Below the pieces are notes generated by a model. It was not told the origin of the DNA, did no database searches, and saw only the letters and a list, made by a program, of their open reading frames with translations. Shown here one piece after another: positions 7,285-14,908 of a DNA stretch of 14,908 nt. Source of the DNA: Myxococcales bacterium. GTDB lineage: Bacteria > Myxococcota_A > Polyangia > Polyangiales > Polyangiaceae. The position numbers were made by a program, and so were the translations under genes. Each line of letters starts with the position of its first letter. The first letter of the stretch is position 1. Location of the stretch: the NCBI GenBank assembly GCA_013298325.1, contig JAAFHJ010000045.1:1990-16897 (forward strand), given 5' to 3'.

Positions 7285-8421
7285 ATGAAAGAGGCAATGT
7301 TCTGCGCCCCTCCCCCCTTCGAAGATCGACCGGAGTCCCTCGCAGCGGCCGCCGCGTGGGCCGTTCAAGCAGGCGTCGCTCCAAACGTTGCGGTCGCGTT
7401 TTCGACGGCAACTGGCGTGGACGCCGCCGCGGGGGATGCAGATGCCTTCTTCGACCTCGCATCGATTACCAAGTCTTTTTGCGCAGTTGCATGCATTCAT
7501 GCCGGGCTGCCGCTCGCGACGCCGGTGGCCGAAGTCCTTCCGGCGCTGAGCCAATCGCCGGTGGCGCATACGCCCCTCCTGTGGTTGCTCTCGCACCGCG
7601 CCGGGCTCGTCGATCACGTGCCGCTTTTTCTGCCGTTTCTCGAAGACGCACGCGCGACGGCGCGGCCACGTGCAGGTCTTCTGCCCCGCGGCGAGGCCCG
7701 ATTGATGGTCGCCTCGCGACTTCGCGCCGACCGCGGCGAGCCCGATCCGGTCTTCGGCTTCCCCCCGATCTACAGCGATCTCGGCTATTTCCTCGCCGGC
7801 GAAATGCTTGCATCTTACACAGGCATGCCCGACGCGGGGGCTGCCATCCGTGCCACGCTCCTCGAACCGCTCGGCCTGGCCGATGCCCTCGGGACCGCCG
7901 GCGAATTGCGGCTCGACGAACGGCTTCCGCGGGTCGTTCCCACAGAATTCGTGCCGTGGCGTGGCGGCGACGTCCACGGCCGCGTTCATGACGAAAACGC
8001 GTTTGTCTTGGAAGGTTGGGGAGGTGCAGGCCACGCAGGCCTCTTCGGGACGGCCCCTGCCCTCGCCTCTTTTGGGCGCCTCCTGCTGGAAGCTGCCGGC
8101 GATCGCGGCCCCCTCGCGCATCGAAATTTTAAAGAACTTCTTACAGTTCGCCCCGGCGGAACCTTACGCGCCGGCTTCGACGGCAAGAGCACCGAAGGCT
8201 CCTCCGCCGGTCTTCTGGCCGGGCCGAACACCTTCGGGCACCTCGGCTTCACGGGGACTTCGCTCTGGATCGACCCTGATCTCGGCGTAGCGACCGTCTT
8301 TCTCACCAACCGCGTCTCGCCGACGCGCGCGTCCACCCACATTCGCCGGGCGCGGCCGATTGTGCACGATCTGCTGTTCACGCGCGGGATCGCCGCCGAC
8401 CGCGGTAGGCTCCACCCATGA
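7285..8421 (+). CDS. Beta-lactamase-fold serine hydrolase (S12/PBP-like)
   Basis: A 378-residue penicillin-recognising serine hydrolase. The three active-site motifs are present: SxxK as SITK (S60-K63, in FFDLASITKSF), the YxN position as YSD (Y163-D165, with LGYFLAGE following), and the KTG-type motif as HLGFTG at 319-324. Family landmarks LLSHRAGL (101-108), VHDENAF (234-240) and GHAGLFGTA (249-257) are also clear. Relatives include class C beta-lactamases, esterases and D,D-carboxypeptidases such as PBP4B/YfeW, and the HDENA...GHAGLF pattern points to this last group. No signal peptide is visible with the chosen ATG, so the enzyme may be cytoplasmic, for example in cell-wall peptide recycling. 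That role is inference. The start was chosen because GAGGT lies four bases before it. In-frame ATGs at 7150, 7231 and 7297 are alternatives. The stop overlaps the next gene (ATGA), so translational coupling is likely. Confidence 0.85.
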   Translation: MKEAMFCAPPPFEDRPESLAAAAAWAVQAGVAPNVAVAFSTATGVDAAAGDADAFFDLASITKSFCAVACIHAGLPLATPVAEVLPALSQSPVAHTPLLWLLSHRAGLVDHVPLFLPFLEDARATARPRAGLLPRGEARLMVASRLRADRGEPDPVFGFPPIYSDLGYFLAGEMLASYTGMPDAGAAIRATLLEPLGLADALGTAGELRLDERLPRVVPTEFVPWRGGDVHGRVHDENAFVLEGWGGAGHAGLFGTAPALASFGRLLLEAAGDRGPLAHRNFKELLTVRPGGTLRAGFDGKSTEGSSAGLLAGPNTFGHLGFTGTSLWIDPDLGVATVFLTNRVSPTRASTHIRRARPIVHDLLFTRGIAADRGRLHP

Positions 8422-10193
8422 CTGCGATTCGTGCGTTGCCACCGGCAAAAGAACCACCGCGGAGGGGAGACTCGGCACCGTCGGTGGCGCCCCAGCGGCC
8501 GGAGCCACCGCGAAAGCGCCCAAAACTTCGCACAGAGCGGAGCCTCGGCTCAAATAGCTTTCGATTTGTGCGCGCCTACGCAACGACGTTCCGCGTTCTT
8601 GGTAGCTATTTGTTGCTCTCCACGCTCGGGCGGTTCTTCGGGCGAAAGTGGTATTTGAAGCGCCTTCCCGACGTCCATCGGCGAAATGCGCTCCGCGTGG
8701 AAAAGACGATCCTGGTCCTCCAGGGCCTCTTCATCAAAGTTGGCCAACTACTTAGTATTATGGCCAATTTTCTCCCGGACGAGTTCCGGGAGCCCCTAGA
8801 GGGCCTCCAAGATCAGGTGCCGCCTCGACCCTTTTCGGAGATCAAAAACCGAATTGAGTACGAGTTTGGAAAAGGCCCCCACGAACTCTTTTCCCGCTTT
8901 GAAGAGCGACCGCTCGCGAGCGCTTCCCTCGGGCAAGTGCACGAAGCGACGCTGCCGGACGGACGACGCGTCGCCGTAAAGGTGCAGCATGCAGATATCG
9001 ATCGTATCGTCCGCCTCGATCTGACGACCATCCGACGTATCCTGCGAATTGTGCAGTGGTTTGTGCCGGTGCAGGGGCTCGACTCCTACTACCACCAGGT
9101 CAAAGAGCTTCTGCGGCAAGAGCTCGACTTCGAGATGGAGGCCGACAACGTCGAGCGGATTTCGAAGAACTTCCTCGACGATCCTCGCGTCAAGTTCCCG
9201 GTACCTGTCCGGGAGTACTCTACAAAGAAAGTCCTCACATCGACGTTTGTGACCGGCGTCAAGATCGGCGACAGCGACGGCCTCGCGAAGCTCAACATCG
9301 ACAAGAAGGAGCTCGCGTCTCGCCTCGTCCGGGTCTTCTGCCAGATGATCTTCAAGGACGGGATTTATCACGCAGATCCGCACCCGGGAAATATCCTCGT
9401 CGACAGCGACGGGAACATCATTCTCCTCGATTTTGGAGCAACTGCTGAGCTTTCCAGCTCGATGCGTGAGGGGATTCCCGAGTTTCTGGAGGGGGTCTTC
9501 CGCCGCGATACCGGCCGCCTCATCAAAGCGCTCCGAAAGATGGGGTTCCTCTCGCGCACAAGCGACGAAGAGACCAGCGAGCGCGTCGTTGAATTCTTCC
9601 ATCGTCGCTTCCAAGAAGAGATCAAGATCGAGTCCTTCAATCTGAAGGACGTCAAGATCGACCCGCAAAAGAGCATCGAAGGATTGCTCGATTTGCGAAA
9701 GATGAACGTCGGGCTCAAAGAGCTTTCCGAGGTCTTTCACATCCCGAAAGATTGGGTGCTTCTTGAGCGGACGATCGTCCTCGTCTACGGGACCTGCTCG
9801 CTCCTCGACCCCGAGCTCGAACCGATGGGGATCGTGCAGCCGTATCTCTACGATTTTGTTCTTGGAAATCGAGACTTTACACAAATCGCCGTCGAGACCG
9901 TTCGTGACATGGCGATGGAGGCGGTCACCCTCCCCGAAGACATTCGCAAGTACCTCCGGAAGGCAAACCGCGGCCAACTGGAGATTCGCGTTCGGGGCCT
10001 CGACGACGGCGTCCGTCAACTTGCCCGCTCGACGCGGCAAATCATCCTCGCCGCCGGCGCCCTTGGCCTCGGTTCCTTCGCACTTCGTCTCCACGAGCAC
10101 GCCGATCCGCTTGCACGGCCGCTCGGCTACGGCGCCGGCACGCTCGGCGGGCTGCTCGTCCTCTCGCTCCTTTTCCAGCGAAGCGCCCGCTGA
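8418..10193 (+). CDS. AarF/UbiB (ABC1/ADCK) family atypical kinase
   Basis: A 591-residue membrane-associated kinase-like ATPase. After a Pro/Arg-rich leader (1-45), the family's hallmark KxGQ motif appears as KVGQ (107-110), then the Ala-rich loop ASASLGQ (167-173), the ATP-binding lysine K188 in VAVKVQH, its Glu partner E241 in MEADN, the catalytic loop HADPHPGN (318-325) and the metal-binding DFG (338-340). Two hydrophobic C-terminal segments (about 541-558 and 570-587) are the usual membrane anchor. In E. coli UbiB supports ubiquinone synthesis or transport, and other members act in lipid and isoprenoid handling. Myxobacteria mainly use menaquinone, so the gene is named by family only. 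All ATPase residues are kept, so it is probably active. It starts inside the stop codon of the serine hydrolase and ends 59 bases before glycerol kinase. Confidence 0.92.
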   Translation: MTAIRALPPAKEPPRRGDSAPSVAPQRPEPPRKRPKLRTERSLGSNSFRFVRAYATTFRVLGSYLLLSTLGRFFGRKWYLKRLPDVHRRNALRVEKTILVLQGLFIKVGQLLSIMANFLPDEFREPLEGLQDQVPPRPFSEIKNRIEYEFGKGPHELFSRFEERPLASASLGQVHEATLPDGRRVAVKVQHADIDRIVRLDLTTIRRILRIVQWFVPVQGLDSYYHQVKELLRQELDFEMEADNVERISKNFLDDPRVKFPVPVREYSTKKVLTSTFVTGVKIGDSDGLAKLNIDKKELASRLVRVFCQMIFKDGIYHADPHPGNILVDSDGNIILLDFGATAELSSSMREGIPEFLEGVFRRDTGRLIKALRKMGFLSRTSDEETSERVVEFFHRRFQEEIKIESFNLKDVKIDPQKSIEGLLDLRKMNVGLKELSEVFHIPKDWVLLERTIVLVYGTCSLLDPELEPMGIVQPYLYDFVLGNRDFTQIAVETVRDMAMEAVTLPEDIRKYLRKANRGQLEIRVRGLDDGVRQLARSTRQIILAAGALGLGSFALRLHEHADPLARPLGYGAGTLGGLLVLSLLFQRSAR

Positions 10194-10252
10194 CGAAACG
10201 ACGAAACCGGGCCGCGACAAACGTCGACGTCGCCGGTAGTTTGCTCGCCCCT

Positions 10253-11737
10253 ATGGCGAAATACCTCCTTGCGATCGATCAAGGGACGACCGGCTCCACG
10301 GCGCTCCTCGTGACCCCCTCCGGCGAGACGATCGCCCGAGCAACCACCGAGTTTCCGCAGCATTTTCCGCAACCTGGCTGGGTCGAACACGACACCGACC
10401 AGATCCGCTCCTCCATCGAAAGCTCGGTGAGGCAGGCGCTCGTGGAGGCAGGCGCACGCGGCGAAGAGATCCTCGCGATCGGCATCACGAACCAGCGGGA
10501 GACGACCGTCGTCTGGGACCGGAAGACCGGCCGCCCGATTCATCGCGCGATCGTCTGGCAATGCCGCCGCACCGCAGATGCTTGCCGCGCCCTCGCCGAA
10601 GCTGGCCACGCCGATCTCTTTCGCAAACGGACCGGGCTCGTCCTCGATGCCTATTTTTCCGGGACCAAAATCGCCTGGATCCTCGACAACGTGCAGGATG
10701 CACGCAAACGTGCGGAGGCTGGCGAGCTTGCCTTCGGGACGATCGACAGCTGGCTCGTCCACGAATTGACCGGCGGCGCCGTCCACGTCACCGATGTGAC
10801 CAACGCGTCGCGTACGCTCCTTTTCGACATCCGTCGGCTCGCCTGGGATCCGGAGCTTGCGGCCCTCCTGAACGTACCGATGAGCATGCTCCCGCAAACG
10901 GTAGGAAGTGCCGAAATCGTCGGCGTTACCAACGGTTTGAGCTTCCTACCCGATGGAATTCCGATCGCAGGAATCGCCGGCGATCAGCAGGCGGCGCTCT
11001 TCGGGCAGGCGTGCTTTGAAGCGGGGGATGCCAAGTGTACCTACGGCACGGGCGCCTTCGTCCTCGTCAACACGGGTGCCGATGCACCGGTGAGCGAAAA
11101 CGGCCTCGTCACGACGATCGCCTGGAAAATCGGGGACAAGACGACCTGGGCCCTCGAGGGGAGCGCATTTATCGCCGGGGCCGCCGTCCAGTGGCTCCGT
11201 GACGGGATCGGGATGATCGGGTCTGCCGCGGAGGTGGAGGCGCTCGCGGCGACCGTCGAAGATGCAGCCGGTGTCGCCTTTGTACCGGCGCTCGCCGGCC
11301 TCGGCGCGCCCCATTGGGATCCGAACGCGCGCGGGGCCCTCGTTGGCCTCACGCGTGGGACGACGCGGGCGCACATTGCGCGGGCCGTCCTCGAAGGGAT
11401 CGCGTTTTCCGTAGACGATTTGCTCGGGGCGATGGCGAAAGATGCAAAGCGCACTCTTTCGTCGTTGAAGGTCGACGGCGGTGCCGCCCGCAACGATTTG
11501 CTGATGCAGTTCCAAGCAAACCTCTCCGACGTTATCGTCGAACGACCGACCGAGTTGGAGTCGACGGCGCGCGGCGCAGCGATGCTTGCCGCGATTGGCG
11601 CAAAGCTCGTCGATGGCGACGGAGCGGCCGCCCTTTGGAAGCGTGATCGGAGCTTCCGGCCGGAATTTGCCCCAGAGACGCGGGCCTCCAAGCGGGAACG
11701 CTGGGCACGCGCGGTCGCTGCAGCACGACTTGGCTGA
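10253..11737 (+). CDS. glpK: Glycerol kinase
   Basis: A 494-residue cytoplasmic FGGY-family kinase that turns glycerol and ATP into glycerol-3-phosphate. Visible landmarks are the N-terminal phosphate loop DQGTTGS (9-15), the glycerol contact QRE (81-83), the catalytic region AGDQQAALFGQ with D244 (242-252), TYGTGAF (263-269), the second FGGY signature GLGAPHWDPNARG (349-361) and the adenosine motif VDGGAARNDLLMQFQA (407-422). Length and motifs match E. coli GlpK (502 residues), so it is called as a functional orthologue. The regulatory histidine loop of Gram-positive enzymes is not obvious. The ATG at 10253 fits the family N-terminus. A TTG four codons upstream is possible, and neither has a good ribosome-binding site. 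It lies 59 bases after the AarF-type kinase and may be in one transcript with it. The usual partners glpF and glpD are not in the window. Confidence 0.95.
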   Translation: MAKYLLAIDQGTTGSTALLVTPSGETIARATTEFPQHFPQPGWVEHDTDQIRSSIESSVRQALVEAGARGEEILAIGITNQRETTVVWDRKTGRPIHRAIVWQCRRTADACRALAEAGHADLFRKRTGLVLDAYFSGTKIAWILDNVQDARKRAEAGELAFGTIDSWLVHELTGGAVHVTDVTNASRTLLFDIRRLAWDPELAALLNVPMSMLPQTVGSAEIVGVTNGLSFLPDGIPIAGIAGDQQAALFGQACFEAGDAKCTYGTGAFVLVNTGADAPVSENGLVTTIAWKIGDKTTWALEGSAFIAGAAVQWLRDGIGMIGSAAEVEALAATVEDAAGVAFVPALAGLGAPHWDPNARGALVGLTRGTTRAHIARAVLEGIAFSVDDLLGAMAKDAKRTLSSLKVDGGAARNDLLMQFQANLSDVIVERPTELESTARGAAMLAAIGAKLVDGDGAAALWKRDRSFRPEFAPETRASKRERWARAVAAARLG

Positions 11738-11750
11738 GCGGCGCAAGTAA

Positions 11751-11798
11751 CGCGAAGCAGCACGGAAAATTCCCCGGATCTTGCGTGCTTGCTTCGCG
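11751..11798 (+). terminator. Stem-loop after glpK, possible terminator
   Basis: A 14-bp inverted repeat with one bulged base (left arm at 11751-11764, CGCGAAGCAGCACG; right arm at 11784-11798, CGTGCTTGCTTCGCG) around a 19-base A/T-containing loop lies 13 bases after the glpK stop. There is no proper T-run after it (ATCTTCCCCCC), so it may work weakly, depend on Rho, or protect the mRNA end. The 193 bases between glpK and the next gene hold this hairpin and presumably a promoter. Confidence 0.5.
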
Positions 11799-11930
11799 AT
11801 CTTCCCCCCTAAATTTTCGCGACGGCGTTACACTCAGGAGACGTTAGCGGTGACTCTCTCGCGCGGCCCGCGTCGAGACGAGCGCGCCGACGTCGAGCCG
11901 TTTCGCCCTTCGCTTCCCCGCAGGTCCACC

Positions 11931-12743
11931 ATGTCCGATCTCCCTCCGCAAGCGCCCGTCCGCGAAGTCCCCGTCGACTGGGAGGCGCTCGAAGATGCGT
12001 TCGAGAATAACGCGCCGGAAGTGCACAGTTACCTGCATTTGACGACCGGGGAAGTCCTGCGAGTGGTGGACGGCGTCGCCGACCCCCAGATGCACGTACG
12101 AATCGCCTCCGACGGCCAGTATCTCCGCATTGACCCGGTGAGTTCTCGCGAACAGTACCGCTGGATGGAACGGTTCATCCCAATGGTCGAAGAAGGGGAG
12201 CTCCGGACCAAGCTGGGTGTCGCCATCGACGGAAAAGGGGCGTTTCGACGCTTCAAAGACGTCCTCATGACCTACGGCGCCGATCGCGAGCGCTGGTTCA
12301 CATTCCGGAGCGAACGCCTGCGGACGTTCATGGAAGCCTGGCTTTCGGCCCACGGCATCAAAGCGGCGCCCCGCCCCCAATGGGTCGATGCGCCAGCATC
12401 GGCAGTTTCCGTGGAAGAACAGCCAAGTTCGGTGAACTTCGAAGCGGCCGCGTCGGAGCCGGAAGCACCGAAGTCCCAAAGTGCACGGCGCCCCCGAAGT
12501 GCCGAAGCAAGCCGGCACCACTTGCGCGAAGTGGCCGAAGGACTCGGGCCGCGTGAACTCGACACGCTCGTCGCTTTCGCCGAATTTCTCAAAGCCCGTA
12601 GGGCGGCACGCGGCTTCGCCCATCATTACGAACACCAGCTTCAGGAACGGGAATCTCGCCGTCATTTGGAAACCTCCCCGATCCTCGATCTTGAGGCCGA
12701 CCGGGAGAGCACCCCCTCCGTCCGCGACGGTGGCGAGAAGTAG
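11931..12743 (+). CDS. UPF0158 family protein
   Basis: A 270-residue soluble protein whose first ~145 residues match the UPF0158 pattern: VDWEALEDAFENN (15-27), YLHLTTGEVLRVVDG (34-48), QYLRIDPVSSREQYRWMERFI (63-83), GKGAFRRFKDVL (101-112) and RERWFTFRSERL (118-129). The family is widespread and its biochemical role is not established. Residues ~148-200 form an Ala/Ser/Pro/Glu-rich linker, and the tail (~200-270) is a predicted charged helix, so this protein is longer than the typical ~140-170 residue member and carries an added C-terminal module I do not recognise. The ATG at 11931 is used. An in-frame GTG at 11850 with a strong AGGAG nine bases upstream would add 27 Arg-rich residues and cannot be excluded. 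The next gene starts one base after the stop, so the three genes here likely form an operon. Confidence 0.85.
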   Translation: MSDLPPQAPVREVPVDWEALEDAFENNAPEVHSYLHLTTGEVLRVVDGVADPQMHVRIASDGQYLRIDPVSSREQYRWMERFIPMVEEGELRTKLGVAIDGKGAFRRFKDVLMTYGADRERWFTFRSERLRTFMEAWLSAHGIKAAPRPQWVDAPASAVSVEEQPSSVNFEAAASEPEAPKSQSARRPRSAEASRHHLREVAEGLGPRELDTLVAFAEFLKARRAARGFAHHYEHQLQERESRRHLETSPILDLEADRESTPSVRDGGEK

Positions 12744-12744
12744 C

Positions 12745-13563
12745 GTGTCGGAAGCGGCCGGCCGTCGTCCGCTTCGCTGGTGCGTGGCGCACGCTCTCGG
12801 AGCGCTTCTCGTTCTTTCCAGCGCAGCGGCAGCTGCCGACGGTACGTCGCCCACCATCGGCGAGATTCCCGTCGATCAAGTGGCCGTTCGCTATTCGGCC
12901 CCTGAACTCGGCGGTTCCGCGCATCCGCGCTTCATTACCCTGCGCGAAGTGACCTTTTTTGCGCGAATTGAAGCACTTGGCACCGATGGTGCCGTTGCGA
13001 CCGACTTTGTGGCCCGCTATGGAAAGTCGGCCTACGAGCGCCTCATCGCGGAAGATTTGCTCGCCAGCGTGGAGGCACAGGCGCTGACGTCACCCGTCCC
13101 CCGCACGGCGCTTCGCCCGACCGATGTGGGTGTCCGTGAGGCGACACGAACCGCCGCGCAGCTAGCGCGAATGATCACAAGCGCGCGCGCCGAACTTGTT
13201 CGACGCATCGGCGACGAAAAGCAGTTGCAGGCGGCGCTCGCCGCCGACGGCATTAGCGCCGACGAATTCGACGGTCGCATGCGTCGTCGCGCGTTGGCAC
13301 TCCTCTATTTGGACCGAAATGTCACCCCGATGCGCGAGCCCCAGGAAGACGAGCTTCTTCGGGCGTTTCGTGGCGGTTCGCACCCGTTTCGAAACGAGAA
13401 ATGGGAGACGGCGCGCGCCAAGTTCATTCCCTACTTTGTCGACGATCGCTTCCACCAGGCTGCGATCGAATACCTGCAAGCTGCGCGTACCCGCGTGAAG
13501 ATCGCCACGCCGTCGCCAGAGCTTCTTCTGTCGGCCAGCGAGCGGGCGCGCCTCGGAAAGTGA
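12745..13563 (+). CDS. Exported SurA-N-like protein lacking a parvulin domain
   Basis: A 272-residue secreted protein. Residues 1-31 look like a signal peptide (RRPLRW, then a hydrophobic stretch ending AAAAA before DG). The mature part resembles the N-terminal chaperone region of SurA-type foldases: FITLREVTFFARIEAL at about 63-78, a helical block with LIAEDLLASVEAQAL, a repeated-helix region DEKQLQAALAADGISADEFDGRMRRR around 147-172, and EDELLRAFRGGSHPF around 191-205. No parvulin rotamase domain follows, as the protein ends soon after TRVKIATPSPEL. It may act as a periplasmic chaperone without isomerase activity. That is inference from fold-level resemblance only. The GTG at 12745 has GAGAAG just upstream and starts one base after the UPF0158 stop. 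A GTG at 12730, overlapping that gene, is an alternative. The stop lies one base before the solute-binding gene. Confidence 0.75.
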   Translation: MSEAAGRRPLRWCVAHALGALLVLSSAAAAADGTSPTIGEIPVDQVAVRYSAPELGGSAHPRFITLREVTFFARIEALGTDGAVATDFVARYGKSAYERLIAEDLLASVEAQALTSPVPRTALRPTDVGVREATRTAAQLARMITSARAELVRRIGDEKQLQAALAADGISADEFDGRMRRRALALLYLDRNVTPMREPQEDELLRAFRGGSHPFRNEKWETARAKFIPYFVDDRFHQAAIEYLQAARTRVKIATPSPELLLSASERARLGK

Positions 13564-13564
13564 C

Positions 13565-14599
13565 ATGATCGGCCGCCCGACTGCCCTCGCGCTCGCCCTT
13601 GCCTTCGTCGCCGGCGGCCTTCTTTTTGTGCCCGGCCGCCACTCCAACGGAGGGGTTGCCCAAGGACCGGCTCGCGCAGTGCCCTTGCGCGTCGGAATCG
13701 TGTTCGACGTCGGCGGGCGTGGCGACAAGAGCTTCAACGACGCCGCCTACGCCGGCTCGGAACGGGCCGTCCGCGAGCTCGGAGCCGACGTCGCCTACCT
13801 GGAGCCTTCCGGCGCCGAAGATCGGGAGGCCGGCCTGCGACTCTTCGCGGCGCGCGGCTACGACCTCGTGATCGCCGTCGGCTTCATTTTCTCGCCGGAC
13901 GTCGACGTCGTTGCACGCGCCCATCCAAACGTGCATTTTGCATGCATTGACTACTTCCCTGGCCGCGATGGCGTACCGCCAAACGTCGCTGCGCTTGCCT
14001 TTCGCGAGGAGGAAGGGAGCTTTCTTGTGGGCGGCGCGGCAGGCCTGCTCTCCAAGAGCAAACACGTTGGCTTCGTCGGCGGAATGACCGGTCCCTTGAT
14101 CAAGAAATTCGAGGTGGGCTATTCGTTTGGGGTCCACCGCACCTGCCCGGAATGCGTGGTTCATGTCGCGTATGCCGGTTCATCGCCGGATGCCTACCGA
14201 GATCCTGCAAAAGGGAAAGCTCTCACAGAGAGTCAGGTCGCAGCGACGGCGGACGTCGTCTACCACGCCTCCGGAGCGACGGGCCACGGAGTCTTCGAAG
14301 CGGCAAAACTCGCGGGAATTTCAGCGATTGGCGTCGACGTCGACCAGCATGACGAAATGCCCGGAACCGTGGTGACCAGCATGGTCAAACGGGCCGACGT
14401 CGCGATTTTTGAAACGGTGAAAGCAGTCGCTGAAGGGCGCTTCAAAAGCGGTTTTCAGGTATTTGGCCTCAAGGAAGAAGGGGTCGATTGGGTCCACGAA
14501 GGGCCCCACGCCGACCGCCTTCCCGACGCGCTCAAACGACGTGTCGAGACGCTCCGCGAAGACGTGAAGAGCGGCCTCATTCACGTCCCCGCCGAATAA
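13565..14599 (+). CDS. BMP/PnrA-type solute-binding protein (nucleoside uptake family)
   Basis: A 344-residue binding protein of the basic-membrane-protein family, whose members (PnrA/TmpC, BmpA) bind purine nucleosides for ABC importers. After a hydrophobic N-terminus (7-23), VPLRVGIVFDVGG (39-51) opens the first lobe, followed by the family signature GDKSFND (53-59). Later come DLVIAVGFIF (100-109), HFACIDYF (124-131), HVGFVGGMTGPLI (167-179) and IGVDVDQHDEMPG (255-267). The last contains the GVDxDQ motif of the ligand site. There is no cysteine in the first 40 residues, so no lipobox, unlike most lipoprotein members. It is probably released into the periplasm or held by its N-terminal helix. 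The ATG follows the previous stop by one base with a GGAAAG ribosome-binding site. No transporter permease or ATPase gene is seen downstream. Confidence 0.88.
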   Translation: MIGRPTALALALAFVAGGLLFVPGRHSNGGVAQGPARAVPLRVGIVFDVGGRGDKSFNDAAYAGSERAVRELGADVAYLEPSGAEDREAGLRLFAARGYDLVIAVGFIFSPDVDVVARAHPNVHFACIDYFPGRDGVPPNVAALAFREEEGSFLVGGAAGLLSKSKHVGFVGGMTGPLIKKFEVGYSFGVHRTCPECVVHVAYAGSSPDAYRDPAKGKALTESQVAATADVVYHASGATGHGVFEAAKLAGISAIGVDVDQHDEMPGTVVTSMVKRADVAIFETVKAVAEGRFKSGFQVFGLKEEGVDWVHEGPHADRLPDALKRRVETLREDVKSGLIHVPAE

Positions 14600-14614
14600 G
14601 TTCTCCCGCCGTCC

Positions 14615-14908
14615 TCAGCCGTTTCCGTCGAGGCGCACGTGCACGGTGCGCGTGCCGAGGCGTGGGGCGCTGACCGAGAGGGCGATCGGCGATGCGTCCC
14701 CCGCGTGGACCTCGAAACGGGCAAATCCGTGCGAGACGCTCCCACGGCTCTCGAGGCCGAAGATGCTGTGGGCATGTTTGCCGCGGCCCCACCCCTCCAA
14801 GTGGCCGACGGTGACGATCGCGCGGTGGGGGTCGACGAGGCGGCTCCGATCGAGGACCTCGACGCGGATCGGATCGCTGTGTTCGAGCGCTTTTTTGCTC
14901 GGAACGAC
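14615..14908 (-). CDS. C-terminal part of an unrecognised protein (runs off window)
   Basis: An open frame of 97 residues runs in from the right edge and stops at 14615, 15 bases after the solute-binding gene that converges on it. The third-position GC is high, as in neighbouring genes, and no equally good frame exists on the other strand. The visible part is soluble, rich in beta strands and His/Arg/Val, with IRVEVLDRSRLVDPHRAIV, then VGHLEGWGRGKHAHSIFGLE, and ends in HVRLDGNG. It looks like a beta-sandwich or C-terminal appendage of a larger enzyme, but I cannot name a family. The start and true length lie outside the window. Confidence 0.6.
   Translation of the reverse strand, partial: VVPSKKALEHSDPIRVEVLDRSRLVDPHRAIVTVGHLEGWGRGKHAHSIFGLESRGSVSHGFARFEVHAGDASPIALSVSAPRLGTRTVHVRLDGNG

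Noticed and set aside
7049..7462. N-terminal extension of pilC to base 7462
   Set aside because: PilC proteins begin near the FVWEA motif found right after the ATG at 7048. The upstream part is Arg/Pro-rich and overlaps the divergent hydrolase gene.
8796..10220. A 474-residue open frame on the minus strand opposite the AarF-type kinase
   Set aside because: The plus strand carries all AarF kinase motifs. The antisense product shows no family features.
10221..10230. Ten-base palindrome ACGTCGACGT between the AarF kinase gene and glpK
   Set aside because: GTCGAC and CGTCGA words are abundant throughout this window, so a chance occurrence is likely.
11844..12857. A 337-residue open frame on the minus strand opposite the UPF0158 gene
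   Set aside because: The UPF0158 pattern on the plus strand is clear and the antisense product is Arg/Gly/Phe-rich without motifs.

Overview
The window reads as a gene-dense, high-GC chromosomal segment of a Gram-negative bacterium. The best fit is Myxococcota (Deltaproteobacteria in the older sense). The reasons are the strong G/C bias at third codon positions, a type IV pilus pilC gene directly followed by a PilS-like kinase (the order known from the Myxococcus pil cluster), envelope genes (PpiD/SurA-type foldases, an MlaC-type periplasmic protein), and many lone-GTG or 4-base-overlap starts. The taxonomic assignment is inference from gene content. I see no insertion sequence, phage, CRISPR array, tRNA or rRNA gene, or foreign-looking composition. 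No gene-free stretch exceeds about 260 bases.

Layout. (1) 1-2944, minus strand: a likely three-gene operon of a short protein of unknown function, a membrane-anchored PpiD/SurA-type peptidyl-prolyl isomerase, and an M16 zinc peptidase cut by the window edge. The last two overlap by 4 bases. (2) 3200-3553, plus strand: a small PilZ-domain (c-di-GMP binding type) protein, which converges on the next block across a strong bidirectional hairpin terminator at 3577-3614. (3) 3641-7048, minus strand: pilC, then a PilS/NtrB-type sensor kinase 20 bases later, then after a 148-base gap a secreted MlaC/Ttg2D-family protein. No PilR response regulator follows the kinase. (4) 7285-11737, plus strand: a beta-lactamase-fold serine hydrolase, an AarF/UbiB-type kinase that starts inside the hydrolase stop codon (ATGA), and glycerol kinase. 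The block ends in a stem-loop. (5) 11931-14599, plus strand: a UPF0158 protein, an exported SurA-N-like protein with no isomerase domain, and a BMP/PnrA-type solute-binding protein, all tightly packed. (6) 14615-14908, minus strand: the C-terminus of an unrecognised gene converging on block 5.

How they fit together. Blocks 1 and 5 both contain periplasmic protein-folding type genes. Block 3 is part of the pilus machinery, with the PilZ gene as a possible but unproven c-di-GMP link. Block 4 combines cell-wall, lipid/quinone and glycerol functions with no obvious common pathway. I found no convincing previously undescribed system. The most worthwhile leads are the pilC-pilS pair without pilR, the parvulin-less SurA-like protein coupled to a solute-binding protein without a lipobox, and the 255-base divergent region around 2945-3199 with a 12-bp palindrome and a possible short ORF.
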